From: Bacillota bacterium
Lineage (GTDB): Bacteria; Bacillota; Clostridia; Saccharofermentanales; Fastidiosipilaceae
DNA: 50,447 nucleotides
Direction of reading: 5' to 3'
Assembly (NCBI GenBank): GCA_030055235.1
Contig: JASGUW010000087.1
Coordinates: 1 to 50,447 of the forward strand
Shown: positions 9,319 to 17,424 of the stretch, piece after piece
How the letters are laid out: each line of letters starts with the position of its first letter
How positions within the stretch are numbered: the stretch's first letter is position 1
Made by a program: the position numbers and the translations under genes
The notes under the pieces: generated by a model
What the model was told of the DNA's origin: nothing
The model's database searches: none
What the model saw: only the letters and a program-made list of their open reading frames with translations

Positions 9319-9500
9319 TAACTCCAACTGGCGGTGCAGTACCGCCGCTTTTTCTTTTTCTTTTTCTTTATCGCAAAGCGGCGGCAAACGAATCGATAGG
9401 AAGCAGTCGTGCGGGCGACACTTGCTGTGCTGCTTTGAAATGGGAACGTGAATACCGACAAAGGGAGCTCAAAGAAGCGTTTGTGCACGCAAAATAGGAC
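9319..9500 (+). repeat. Dispersed ~180-bp element, copy 1, with terminator-like hairpin
   Basis: This stretch aligns with the reverse complement of 20830-21011. The strongest part is 9319-9450, including CCAACTGGCGGTGCA, TTATCGCAAAGCGGCGGCAA and GCAGTCGTGCG; similarity then fades but continues to about 9500. The first part holds GGCGGTgcagtACCGCC followed by a T/C-rich run, which looks like an intrinsic terminator. Both copies lie next to a tandem hairpin array. No ORF is shared, so a non-coding mobile or structural element is likely. Confidence 0.65.
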
Positions 9501-9557
9501 AGGGGCTCCGAGTTTTATCCATGAATGTCCTGAAAGTTCCTTTTGTGCCAGCTGACT

Positions 9558-10399
9558 AATTTTGGATTACGTACTGTTTTACCCTGTGCGGCGTGCGCGG
9601 CTCTTCGTGGTCAAGTTAGCGTGATATCCAAATTGGTTTTTGGATTACACGCTATTTTGGCCCTGCGCGCCGTGCAGCGGCGCGCGCGGCCTCTTCGTGG
9701 TCAAAGTAGCCTGGTATCCAAATGGTTTTTTGGATTAGACGCTATTTTGACCAGAAACAGCTCCTTCGTGGTCAAAGTAGCCTGATATCCAAATGATTTT
9801 TTGGATTACACGCTATTTTGACCAGAATCGGGCCTTTCGTGGTCAAAGTAGCCTGCTATCCAAATGGTTTTTTGGATTACACGCTGTTTTGACCAGAAAC
9901 AGGCCTTCCGTGGTCAAAGTAGCCTGAAATCCAAATGGTTTTTTGGATTAGACGCTGTTTTGACCAGAAACAGCTCCTTCGTGGTCAAAGTAGCCTGCTA
10001 TCCAAATGATTTTTTGGATTACACGCTATTTTGACCAGAATCGGGCCTTCTGTGGTCAAAGTAGCCTGCTATCCAAATGGTTTTTTGGATTAGACGCTGT
10101 TTTGACCAGAATCAGGCTCTCCGTGGTCAAAGTAGCCTGCTATCCAAATCGTTTTTTGGATTACACGCTATTTTGTCCAGAATCGAGCCCTTCATGGTCA
10201 AAGTAGCCTGGTATCCAAATCGTTTTTTGGATTAGACGCTGTTTTGACCAGAATCGGGCCCTTCGTGGTCAAAGTAGCCTGAAATCCAAATGTTTTTTTG
10301 GATTACGCGCTATTTTGGCCAAAAACAGGCCTTCGTGGTCAAAGTAGCCTGATATCCAAATAATTTTTTGGATTTCTCTTCATTTTGACCACGAGGAGT
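9558..10399 (+). repeat. Tandem array 1 of a 71-bp hairpin repeat (about 12 units)
   Basis: The marker GGATTA/GGATT recurs at 9564, 9642, 9732, 9803, 9874, 9945, 10016, 10087, 10158, 10229, 10300 and 10370, giving an exact 71-bp period after the first units (78 and 90 bp). Each unit has a left arm like TTTGGATTAcACGCT then TTTTGACCA, a short loop, and a right arm TGGTCAAAgTAGCC then ATCCAAA. The arms are imperfectly complementary, so each unit can fold as one ~25-bp hairpin. Adjacent units also form ATCCAAA-6nt-TTTGGAT. The stem sequence is well kept; the loop varies and is GC-rich in the first two units. 71 is not a multiple of 3, so short ORFs across it are not genes. Confidence 0.92.
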
Positions 10400-10817
10400 C
10401 ACGAAGGGTCTGATTCCGGTGAAAGCAAACGCTCCAAAGTACCTGGTTTTTAGAAGGCCTTGTTTCTTCAAAAGGCTAATTCCTGAAGAGACGGTAAAAC
10501 CTGAGACAGGAGGTAATCTCCATGAATCATTTGCATAGATCCAAATGCCTTCCGCATCTATCCAGAGTTCTAAATATATGTAATGTATATCAGATATCTG
10601 GGTAGCCTGGGATGTATATCCGATCATGTTTGGGAGTGGTCCCTGGTCAGGGTGAGCGGTATAAACAAAAAACGCAGCGACCTGGTGAAACCCGCAGATG
10701 CCCGGAGGTGACACCATACTGCTGCCGCGATCCTGGAATATACCGGTACACTTGTGTTGTCGGTCGGCGGACTGGGCTTCGCAGAGAAAAAAGCCTTTGT
10801 GAATGATCACGTTTCGC
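10400..10817. other. Gene-free stretch, no feature recognised
   Basis: Between the first array and the TIM-barrel gene promoter. No ORF with a plausible start and no recognisable RNA or repeat was seen. A minus-strand open frame here runs into the array and has no family resemblance. Confidence 0.5.
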
Positions 10818-10847
10818 TTGTGCACTCTGCGAACGTCGAACTATAAT
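10818..10847 (+). promoter_or_regulatory. Promoter for the TIM-barrel gene
   Basis: TTGTGC (10818-10823), an 18-nt spacer and a consensus TATAAT (10842-10847) lie 36 nt before the start codon at 10884. Confidence 0.55.
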
Positions 10848-10883
10848 AAACAAAGTATCCAAACTTACCAGGAGGTTTCCGCC

Positions 10884-11708
10884 ATGAACAAACTGCCCGT
10901 ACTGCTTGCTGTCTACTCGGTCCGCGAAGAAGCGACCGCCGACTTCCGTGCTGCCATGACGAAGGTCAAGGAGCTCGGCTATGATGGCGTCGAACTTGCC
11001 GGCCTCTATGGCCTCGATGCCGCCGCCATCCGCGCTGTTCTCGACGAGCTCGAGCTGCCAGCCGTCTCCGCCCACATTCCCTTCGCCGACATGGTGGCCG
11101 ATATTGACACGGTCGTCGCCAATGCGAAGACTCTCGGCCTCAGCTATGCCGCGATCCCCTACCTGCCCGCGGAGGAGCGCCCCGGCTCCGACGGCTTCCA
11201 GGCCGTGCTCGACGCCATTCCGGCCATCTCCGCCCGCTTCCAGGAGGCCGGCATTCAGCTGCTCTACCACAACCACGACTTCGAGTTCCGGCCGATGCCC
11301 GACGGCCGCACCGGCCTGGACACCATCTACGACACCTTCAGCCCCGAGCAGCTGGCGGCTGAGCCCGACACCTGCTGGGTCCGGGTTGCCGGCTATGACC
11401 CCGCCGAGTGGATCGACCGCTATGCCGGCCGCGTCCCGGTCGTCCATCTGAAGGATTTCGTCATGACCGGCCGCCCCGCGAACCTCTATCAGCTCATCGG
11501 CACCACGGTGGATGAGGAAGAAGAAGGCGAAGGCAGCTTCGATTTCCGTCCTCTGGGCGAAGGCCAGCAGGACTTCCCCGCGATCCTGGCCGCCTCCCTC
11601 CGCGCCGGCGCCAAATACGTCGTCGTCGAGCAGGACCGCTCCAGCGACCGCAGCCCCTTTGAGGCCGCCGCCGCGAGCCGCAAGTATCTGGCCTCGCTCG
11701 GCTGGTAA
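10884..11708 (+). CDS. Sugar phosphate isomerase/epimerase family protein (xylose-isomerase-like TIM barrel)
   Basis: 274 residues from ATG 10884, preceded by AGGAGG at an 8-nt spacing. The fold signals are typical of this cytosolic AP-endonuclease-2/IolE-like superfamily: LGYDGVELAGLYG early, LYHNHDFEF mid-protein, WVRVAGYDPAEWIDRYAGRVPVVHLKDF with the metal-site His/Asp region, and VVVEQD with the final acidic ligand. It probably isomerises or epimerises a sugar or keto-sugar using a divalent metal. A consensus promoter lies upstream, so it starts the 10884-16969 locus together with a transporter and sugar-acid enzymes. The exact substrate cannot be read from the sequence. Confidence 0.85.
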   Translation: MNKLPVLLAVYSVREEATADFRAAMTKVKELGYDGVELAGLYGLDAAAIRAVLDELELPAVSAHIPFADMVADIDTVVANAKTLGLSYAAIPYLPAEERPGSDGFQAVLDAIPAISARFQEAGIQLLYHNHDFEFRPMPDGRTGLDTIYDTFSPEQLAAEPDTCWVRVAGYDPAEWIDRYAGRVPVVHLKDFVMTGRPANLYQLIGTTVDEEEEGEGSFDFRPLGEGQQDFPAILAASLRAGAKYVVVEQDRSSDRSPFEAAAASRKYLASLGW

Positions 11709-11865
11709 ATCCGGCCAGGCCCGGCCAGGCCGGAGCCGGCCCGCCAGACCACCCCCCCTGCGTGCCGCCCCGCCCGCCCGGCGGCGCGCGAAGCAGCTGC
11801 GTCGTGACACCCGCCCCACCACCCGGGAGGTCGCGGCGCAGCCGCCTGTTAGCGAAGGAGCCCCC

Positions 11866-12813
11866 ATGCCCGGCGTCATCCTGCAGATCCTGACCCAGAA
11901 CATCCTGCCGCTTTTCATCCTGATTGCGCTCGGCTACCTCCTCGGCCGCCTCTTCCCGCTCGACATCCAGACCCTGACGCGCCTCAACCTGGTGGTCTTC
12001 GTCCCCGCCTTCACCTTCCGCAACCTCTACCTGACGCCGCTCGGCTCCGACACCCTCGCCGCCCTGGCCTTCGCCGCCTGCTACCTGGCCGCCAATCTCC
12101 TGGCGAGCGACCTTACAGCCCGCCTGCTGGGCTTTCCGCTCGCCCGCCGCAAGGCCTTCCAGAACGCCATCTCCTTCTACAACTCCGGCAATGTCGGCAT
12201 CCCCCTCATCGCCCTGACCTTCGCGGCCGCCCCGCCCGCCGCCCAGGCCATCGCCACCGCCAGCCAGGTCATGGTCCTTTCGCTGCAGAACGTCGCCACC
12301 AACACCATCGGCTACTACAACGCCTCCTGCGCCAATCTCCCCTGGCGCGCCGCGGTCCGCCAGGCCTTCCGCATGCCCACGGTCTATGCGATTCCCTTTG
12401 CCTTTTTATGCAAAGCCATCCCCGCCGACCTCACCACCCTGCCCGGATGGCCGGCGATTGATATCCTCTCCGGCGGCCTGGTCCCCATCGCCCTGCTGAC
12501 GCTCGGCATCCAGCTCTCCCGCACGCGCTTTGACGCCGGTGACCGCACGGTCCCGCTGGCTTCTGTCCTGCGCCTGCTCGGCGGCCCCGCCCTGGCCTTC
12601 CTCCTGATCCGCCTGCTCGGGCTGGACGGCGTCACGGCCCAGGCCCTCTTCATCTCGTCGAGCGTGCCGACGGGCGTCAACACGGCCTTGATCGCGGTGG
12701 ATTGCGGGAATGAGCCGGACTTCGCATCACAGACCGTACTTGTCACAACACTCAGCTGCAGTGTCAGCCTGCTGCTGGTGATTTACCTGGCCCGGCTGCT
12801 CTTTCCCCTCTGA
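11866..12813 (+). CDS. AEC family transporter (auxin efflux carrier/malate permease type)
   Basis: 315 residues starting at ATG 11866 (MPGVILQILTQNILP) with GAAGGAG 5 nt upstream. The longer in-frame extension to 11512 overlaps the preceding gene and is rejected. About ten hydrophobic segments are visible in a 5+5 arrangement. Conserved features are FILIALGYLLGRLF in the first helix, FYNSGNVGIPLIAL in the first half and SSSVPTGVNTALIA in the second, the two cross-over loops of the BART/AEC fold. Members carry organic acids (malate, malonate) or similar anions across the inner membrane. Its place among sugar-acid enzymes suggests an aldonate, uronate or carboxylate substrate (inference). Confidence 0.88.
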   Translation: MPGVILQILTQNILPLFILIALGYLLGRLFPLDIQTLTRLNLVVFVPAFTFRNLYLTPLGSDTLAALAFAACYLAANLLASDLTARLLGFPLARRKAFQNAISFYNSGNVGIPLIALTFAAAPPAAQAIATASQVMVLSLQNVATNTIGYYNASCANLPWRAAVRQAFRMPTVYAIPFAFLCKAIPADLTTLPGWPAIDILSGGLVPIALLTLGIQLSRTRFDAGDRTVPLASVLRLLGGPALAFLLIRLLGLDGVTAQALFISSSVPTGVNTALIAVDCGNEPDFASQTVLVTTLSCSVSLLLVIYLARLLFPL

Positions 12814-12830
12814 AACATTGGCTGTTTTCC

Positions 12831-12839
12831 TGCTATTAT
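12831..12839 (+). promoter_or_regulatory. Possible extended -10 promoter
   Basis: TGCTATTAT matches the extended -10 pattern TGnTATAAT and lies 41 nt before the start at 12880, in the 66-nt gap after the AEC gene. A good -35 is absent, which extended -10 promoters tolerate. Confidence 0.4.
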
Positions 12840-12879
12840 GGATAGAAGCTGAATTCTAGCCAGAGGAGGAAAACAGAGC

Positions 12880-14571
12880 ATGCTAACACTGACTCACGCC
12901 GGTCTAGCCGACCGCAGCGTCTGGGAAAAGGCGGGAATCCGCCTGCCTGCCTTCGACCCGGCGGAACTTGCCCGCCGGACGGACACCAGGCCCGCCTGGA
13001 TTCATTTCGGGCCCGGCAACCTCTTTCGTGGCTATGTGGCCGACCTGGCCCAGTCCCTGATTGAGAGCGGCGACCTGGACACCGCCATGGTCACGGTAAA
13101 GACCACGCCGAGCGAAATTGTTTCGATCTACCGCGCTCACGACAACCTGGCCCTGCAGGTGAAGATCCATGTCGACGGGAAGATGGATCGGAAGGTCATC
13201 GGCTCGGTTTCCGAATGCCTGGCCTCCTATGAGGCCGCGGAGTGGGCCCGTCTGCTGGAGATGGCCACCGCGCCGAATCTCCGCTACATCAGCCTGACCA
13301 TCACAGAGAAGGGCTACCAGCTGCGCGACCTTGACGGTTCGTGGAAGGCCACGACCGCCGCCGACCTGGCCACCGGCCCCGACGGCGACCGGCCCCTGAC
13401 AGAGACGCCTGCCATTCTGGCGGCGATGCTCGTCCGGCGCAGCCGGGCTGATGGGGGGCCCGTGACCTTCATCAGCATGGACAATTTTTCCCATAATGGC
13501 GAAAAACTGCGGGAGGCCGTGCTCGATGTCGCCCGCGTCTGGGCTGCTGACGGCCAGATCACGCCGGAGACGCTGGCGCGGATTGAGGATCCCGCCTGGG
13601 CGGCCTTCCCGAACGCCGTCATCGACAAGATCACGCCCGGCCCCGACCAGCGCGTCGCCGACGGCCTGGCCGAACTGGGCCTTCAGGATCTCGGCATCCA
13701 CGTGAACAAACGCGGCCAGAAGCTCGCGGCCTTCGTCAACACGGAGGTGCCGGAGTACCTGGTGATTGAGGACGATTTCCCGGGCGGGCGGATCGATTTT
13801 GGCAAAGTCGGCATCTACCTGACCGACCGCCAGACCGTGGACCGCTTCGAGCGTATGAAGGTCTGCACCTGCCTGAATCCGCTGCACACCGCGCTCGCCG
13901 TGCTGGGCTGCCTGCTCGATATCCCGAGCATCGCCGAAACCATGCAGAACCCGCACCTGGTCGAGCTCGTCCGCCGCATCGGCTACACCGAAGGTCTGCC
14001 GGTCGTCACCGATCCCGGCATCATCGAGCCGCGCGATTTCCTGGACACCGTCGTCAACGAGCGCTTCCCGAACCCCTATGTGCCCGACGTGCCGCAGCGC
14101 ATCGCGACCGACACCTCCCAGAAGCTCGGCATCCGCTTTGGCGAGACCATGAAGGTCTACGCCGCCCAGGGACGCCTGGACGAGCTCGTCGCCATCCCCT
14201 TTGTCATCGCCGCCTGGGTCCGCTATCTGACCGGTACCAATGATTCAGGCGAAGCCATGACCCCGTCGCCCGACCCCCTGCTGGATGAGCTTGTGCCGCT
14301 GGCTAAGGCCGCGGCGGCTGACCCGGTCGACGGTTCGCTGGATGCGATTTTGTCGAATGAGACGATCTTCCGTCTGGATCTGGTGAAGGAGGGCCTCGAG
14401 CCCAGGATCACCGGGCTCTTCCGCCAGATGCTGGCCGGGCCGGGGGCGGTTTCACGCACATTGCAGGAAGTGCTGGCCGCGGGCCGCGCGGCCGATCGCC
14501 TGGCCGGGAGAGAGGCGCCAAGTGGCGCCACAGAGGGCGGCGGCACACCTGTCGCCGGGGGAGGTGCCTGA
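12880..14571 (+). CDS. Mannitol dehydrogenase family oxidoreductase (fructuronate/mannonate type)
   Basis: 563 residues, ATG 12880 behind AGAGGAGG. The N-terminal Rossmann start is AWIHFGPGNLFRGYVADL (about 38-55). The C-terminal catalytic part has KVCTCLNPLHTALAVLG, matching the family K-x4-N-x2-H active-site pattern. Polyol/uronate dehydrogenases of this family (UxuB, MtlD long chain) interconvert D-mannonate and D-fructuronate, or polyols and ketoses, with NAD(H). The proline/glycine-rich tail after about 540 looks disordered. It sits directly before a LarA-like epimerase (stop and start overlap by 1 nt) and a KDG-kinase-like enzyme. That context favours a hexonate/hexuronate substrate over mannitol. 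Confidence 0.82.
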   Translation: MLTLTHAGLADRSVWEKAGIRLPAFDPAELARRTDTRPAWIHFGPGNLFRGYVADLAQSLIESGDLDTAMVTVKTTPSEIVSIYRAHDNLALQVKIHVDGKMDRKVIGSVSECLASYEAAEWARLLEMATAPNLRYISLTITEKGYQLRDLDGSWKATTAADLATGPDGDRPLTETPAILAAMLVRRSRADGGPVTFISMDNFSHNGEKLREAVLDVARVWAADGQITPETLARIEDPAWAAFPNAVIDKITPGPDQRVADGLAELGLQDLGIHVNKRGQKLAAFVNTEVPEYLVIEDDFPGGRIDFGKVGIYLTDRQTVDRFERMKVCTCLNPLHTALAVLGCLLDIPSIAETMQNPHLVELVRRIGYTEGLPVVTDPGIIEPRDFLDTVVNERFPNPYVPDVPQRIATDTSQKLGIRFGETMKVYAAQGRLDELVAIPFVIAAWVRYLTGTNDSGEAMTPSPDPLLDELVPLAKAAAADPVDGSLDAILSNETIFRLDLVKEGLEPRITGLFRQMLAGPGAVSRTLQEVLAAGRAADRLAGREAPSGATEGGGTPVAGGGA

Positions 14572-15896
14572 TGAACACATCATTTTGGCGGGCCGAGGAG
14601 CGTTTCCTGACAGCCGCGGACGGTGCCCCCGCGATCCCGGATGATGAGATCCGCCAGACGCTGGCGGCGGTGCTGGCCGAGCGGGCGGCGGCGGTCGAGG
14701 GCGGGAAGCTGCGCCGGGTTTTGCTTGTACCACCCGACATCACGCGGCTCAACGCCTATGCCGGCCCGATCGTCACCATGCTCTGGGAACTGCTGCCGGA
14801 GGCGGAGGTCGATGTCCTGCCGGCCCTGGGCACCCATGTCCCGATGACGGACGCCGAGCGCGAGTTCATGTACCCGACCGTGCCGGCCGAGCGCATGCTC
14901 GTCCATGACTGGCGCACGGGCACGCGGAACCTGGGTACCGTGCCGGCCGAGCTGATTCTGGAATGGTCAGAGGGGCGGATGAACTCCTCCGTCGAGGTCG
15001 AGCTCTCGAATTATGTGCTCGATCCAAAATACGACCTCGTCATCTCGATCGGCCAGATTGTGCCGCACGAAGTCGTCGGCATGGCGAACTATTCGAAGAA
15101 CCTCTTCGTCGGCTGCGGCGGGCGGCAGATGATCAACGTTTCGCATTATCTCGGCGCCCTCTACGGCATGGAGCGCATGATGGGCCGCGGCGATACGCCG
15201 GTGCGCCGTCTGCTGGACTATGCCGAGGAGAACTGCATCGCCGAACTGCCGCTGGTCTACGTGCTGACCGTGACGACGACCGATCCGGATGAGACTGTGC
15301 GCGTGCGAAGTCTCGGCGTCGGGCGCAGCCGGGCGCTCTTTGACAAACTGGTGGTGGAGAGCCAGCGCTGGAATCTGGATCTGCTTGACGAGCCGATCGA
15401 TACCTGCGTGGTCTACCTGAAGCCCGAGGAATTCCGCACGACCTGGGTCGGCAACAAGTCCATCTACCGCACCCGCATGGCCATGGCCGACGACGGCGAT
15501 CTGATCATCATCGCGCCGGGTGTCGCTCTCTTTGGCGAGGACGAGGGCAACGACGTCCTGATCGACCGCTACGGCTATGTCGGGGCGGACCGGGTGGCCG
15601 AGCTGGTGGCGACGAAGCCGGATCTGGCCGATGCCCTGGGCGTTGCCGCGCACCTGGTGCACGGTTCCTCCGAGGGGCGCTTCCGGATCACCTATGTGCC
15701 GGGCGGCCTGAGCCGCGAACAGGTGGAGGGCGTCGGCTTCAACTATATGTCGCCGGCGGAGGCACAGGAGCTCTATCCGATCGATCGGTTCCAGGATGGC
15801 TGGAATGACTGGAACGGTCGGCGGATCTTTTATATCAGCAATCCGGCACTCGGCCTGTGGGCTTTGCGTGCCAAATTTGAGGAGGTGTCCGAATGA
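14571..15896 (+). CDS. LarA-like (DUF2088) nickel-pincer racemase/epimerase family protein
   Basis: 441 residues. LarA proteins are cytosolic 2-hydroxyacid racemases or epimerases that use a nickel-pincer nucleotide. Matching motifs: DITR (56-59; D-x-T-R of LarA), GTHVPMT with His89, and PHEVVGMANYSKNLFVGCGG followed by NVSHYLGA. His166, Lys176 and His192 are spaced 10 and 16 residues apart, the spacing of His174/Lys184/His200 in lactate racemase. The gene overlaps its neighbours on both sides (1 nt and 4 nt), so it is tightly coupled to the mannonate-type dehydrogenase and kinase. A sugar-acid C2 epimerase (gluconate/mannonate-like) is the best inference. The cofactor genes LarB/C/E are not in the window. 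Confidence 0.8.
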   Translation: MNTSFWRAEERFLTAADGAPAIPDDEIRQTLAAVLAERAAAVEGGKLRRVLLVPPDITRLNAYAGPIVTMLWELLPEAEVDVLPALGTHVPMTDAEREFMYPTVPAERMLVHDWRTGTRNLGTVPAELILEWSEGRMNSSVEVELSNYVLDPKYDLVISIGQIVPHEVVGMANYSKNLFVGCGGRQMINVSHYLGALYGMERMMGRGDTPVRRLLDYAEENCIAELPLVYVLTVTTTDPDETVRVRSLGVGRSRALFDKLVVESQRWNLDLLDEPIDTCVVYLKPEEFRTTWVGNKSIYRTRMAMADDGDLIIIAPGVALFGEDEGNDVLIDRYGYVGADRVAELVATKPDLADALGVAAHLVHGSSEGRFRITYVPGGLSREQVEGVGFNYMSPAEAQELYPIDRFQDGWNDWNGRRIFYISNPALGLWALRAKFEEVSE

Positions 15897-16969
15897 AACG
15901 CCGCGAGAATGCCAGGTATCAGCTGGTGATCCCCACGTCGATGGGTATCCGTATCACGCCGGTGAACCGGCAGCCGGTTCACGTCAGCCGCGAGTATCGC
16001 ATGCATGCGACGAGTGCCGAGTCGAATGTCGGTCAGATTTCGGCGTCGCTTGGCAAGCGCGTCAAGGTGCTGACGAACTTCGTCGCCGGCAGCCCGATTG
16101 CCCAGTTTATCAAGAGTGAGCTCGGCTTCCGCGGCATTGAGTTCGAGGGGCCGGAGATCCCGCAGGGCGGGCCCTGGGGCTATCGCCATCAGTTCAACAT
16201 CGCCGATGCCGGCTTCGGGCTGCGCGGGCCGCGTGTGCACAACGACCGTGCCGGTGAAGTCGGGCGCATGCTGAATGTGAAGGACTTTGACCTGGAGCGC
16301 ATTTTTGGCGAAGAGGGCGCGGAGATCGTCCACATGTCCGGCCTGATCGCGGCGCTGAGCCCGGAGGCGGGGCAGTTCTGCCTGGATATCGCCCGGGTGG
16401 CGAAGAAGTACGGGACGCTGGTGTCGTTTGACCTCAATCACCGTGCCTCGTTCTGGGAGGGCCGGGAGGAGGAGCTCGGGAAGATTTTCCACGAGATCGC
16501 CGACAGCGCCGACATCCTGATCGGGAACGAGGAGGACTACCAGCTGGCGCTCGGCATCCAGGGTCCGGAGGCGGAGCTCGTCGAGGGTCTGGCCGAGAAG
16601 ATGGGCGGTTTCCGGGAGATGGTCGAGCGTGTGCATCAGGCCTATCCGAACGCTTCCGTCTTCGCGAACACGCTGCGTGAGGTCGTCAACGCGAACACGC
16701 ACATGTGGGGGGCGCTGGTGCGCGTCGGCGACGACTGGTTCGTCGAGGAGCCGCGCGAGATCCAGGTGCTCGACCGCATCGGTGGCGGCGACAGCTTCGT
16801 GGGCGGGCTGCTCTACTCGATCCTGAGCGACAAGGACCCGGCCGACTGGGTCAAGTTCGCCTGGGCGACGGGCGCCATGGCCGTGACGATGGAGAACGAC
16901 TACGCTTCGCCGGCCGACGAGGAGCAGGTCTGGAGCTTCTACGAGGGCAACGCGCGCGTCCGCCGCTAG
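15893..16969 (+). CDS. PfkB family carbohydrate kinase (2-keto-3-deoxygluconate kinase-like)
   Basis: 358 residues, with start ATG overlapping the LarA stop (ATGA at 15893). The ribokinase fold is shown by SFDLNHRASFW (178-188), GNEEDY (211-216) and the catalytic glycine loop IGGGDSFVGGLL (296-307), where Asp300 is the general base. DLNHR plus NEED is typical of KDG kinases. It would phosphorylate 2-keto-3-deoxygluconate or a related keto acid with ATP in the cytosol, the step after mannonate dehydration in hexuronate breakdown. The N-terminus (about 30 residues before the usual substrate region) is somewhat longer than in E. coli KdgK. It is the last gene before a terminator. Confidence 0.85.
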   Translation: MKRRENARYQLVIPTSMGIRITPVNRQPVHVSREYRMHATSAESNVGQISASLGKRVKVLTNFVAGSPIAQFIKSELGFRGIEFEGPEIPQGGPWGYRHQFNIADAGFGLRGPRVHNDRAGEVGRMLNVKDFDLERIFGEEGAEIVHMSGLIAALSPEAGQFCLDIARVAKKYGTLVSFDLNHRASFWEGREEELGKIFHEIADSADILIGNEEDYQLALGIQGPEAELVEGLAEKMGGFREMVERVHQAYPNASVFANTLREVVNANTHMWGALVRVGDDWFVEEPREIQVLDRIGGGDSFVGGLLYSILSDKDPADWVKFAWATGAMAVTMENDYASPADEEQVWSFYEGNARVRR

Positions 16970-17013
16970 GCGCGCCGGACGACGGCCCTGAGCTGGCCTG
17001 AACTGAGCCGCAA

Positions 17014-17057
17014 CAGCCTGAAATTCCTGCTGACCGCAGGGGTTTCGGGCTGTTTTT
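17014..17057 (+). terminator. Rho-independent terminator
   Basis: CAGCCtGAAAttCCTGC pairs with GCAGGggTTTCgGGCTG across a short loop and is followed by TTTTT. It closes the 10884-16969 locus, 45 nt after the kinase stop. Confidence 0.85.
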
Positions 17058-17101
17058 CGTGTGCCGAGTGATCTCGAGCGTACGGAGTGGCGGTGGGGTG
17101 T

Positions 17102-17232
17102 GCAAAATTTCAACCTTTCGCAGTTTTTGGGTGTTTCTGGTGCATATTTATTTGTGAAGTTGCATAAATCCTTATAATATGCGAGTTTGTGAATATTTAT
17201 GCAGTCGAATGTGCGAAAGGTTGAAATTTTGC
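17102..17232. repeat. 21-bp perfect inverted repeat flanking an AT-rich core
   Basis: Positions 17102-17122 and 17212-17232 are exact reverse complements (21 of 21). Inside, TGCATAAAT (17161-17169) and ATTTATGCA (17195-17203) form a second nested repeat. The core is AT-rich and contains TATAAT-like sequence. It resembles a small non-autonomous element or cruciform. The right arm plus flank (AAATTTTGCTCGAGA, 17224-17238) recurs at 40325-40339. It could belong to the IS downstream, but no matching right end was found there. Confidence 0.75.
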
Positions 17233-17424
17233 TCGAGATGAAAAGCGGGAGAAGGAGAATTCACACACTGGACAGCTGTTGGCGTCTTAGAATCCTGTTT
17301 TAGGACTCTATCTCCATCCTGTCTGCTTCATCTGACATACGATTTGCTTTTATGAAAAGCATTGACAGAACAGAAGATCTATCGTTTTGTTATCAAAAGT
17401 TTGCATTGCTTTGAGGAGGCATCC

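Noticed and set aside
10006-10206. Small ORFs inside the 71-bp arrays (also about 28857-29054 and 40073-40369)
   Set aside because: 71 is not a multiple of three, so the peptides are frame-rotated products of the repeat; no ribosome sites or family matches.
9558-10399. CRISPR array
   Set aside because: The 71-bp period is near a repeat-plus-spacer length, but the would-be spacers are almost identical between units and no cas genes are nearby.
9558-10399. Integron attC-type sites or cassette array
   Set aside because: Units are imperfect hairpins with variable loops, as attC sites are, but there are no gene cassettes between units and no integrase.
10310-10825. Minus-strand 171-residue ORF before the TIM-barrel gene
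   Set aside because: It reads into the hairpin array, has no ribosome site and no recognisable motif.
11512-11865. N-terminal extension of the AEC transporter
   Set aside because: It overlaps the TIM-barrel gene in another frame and is Arg/Pro-rich; ATG 11866 has a good ribosome site and starts with TM1.
17102-17232. Left terminal inverted repeat of the IS
   Set aside because: Both arms lie on the same side of the transposase; no copy was found after 18996.
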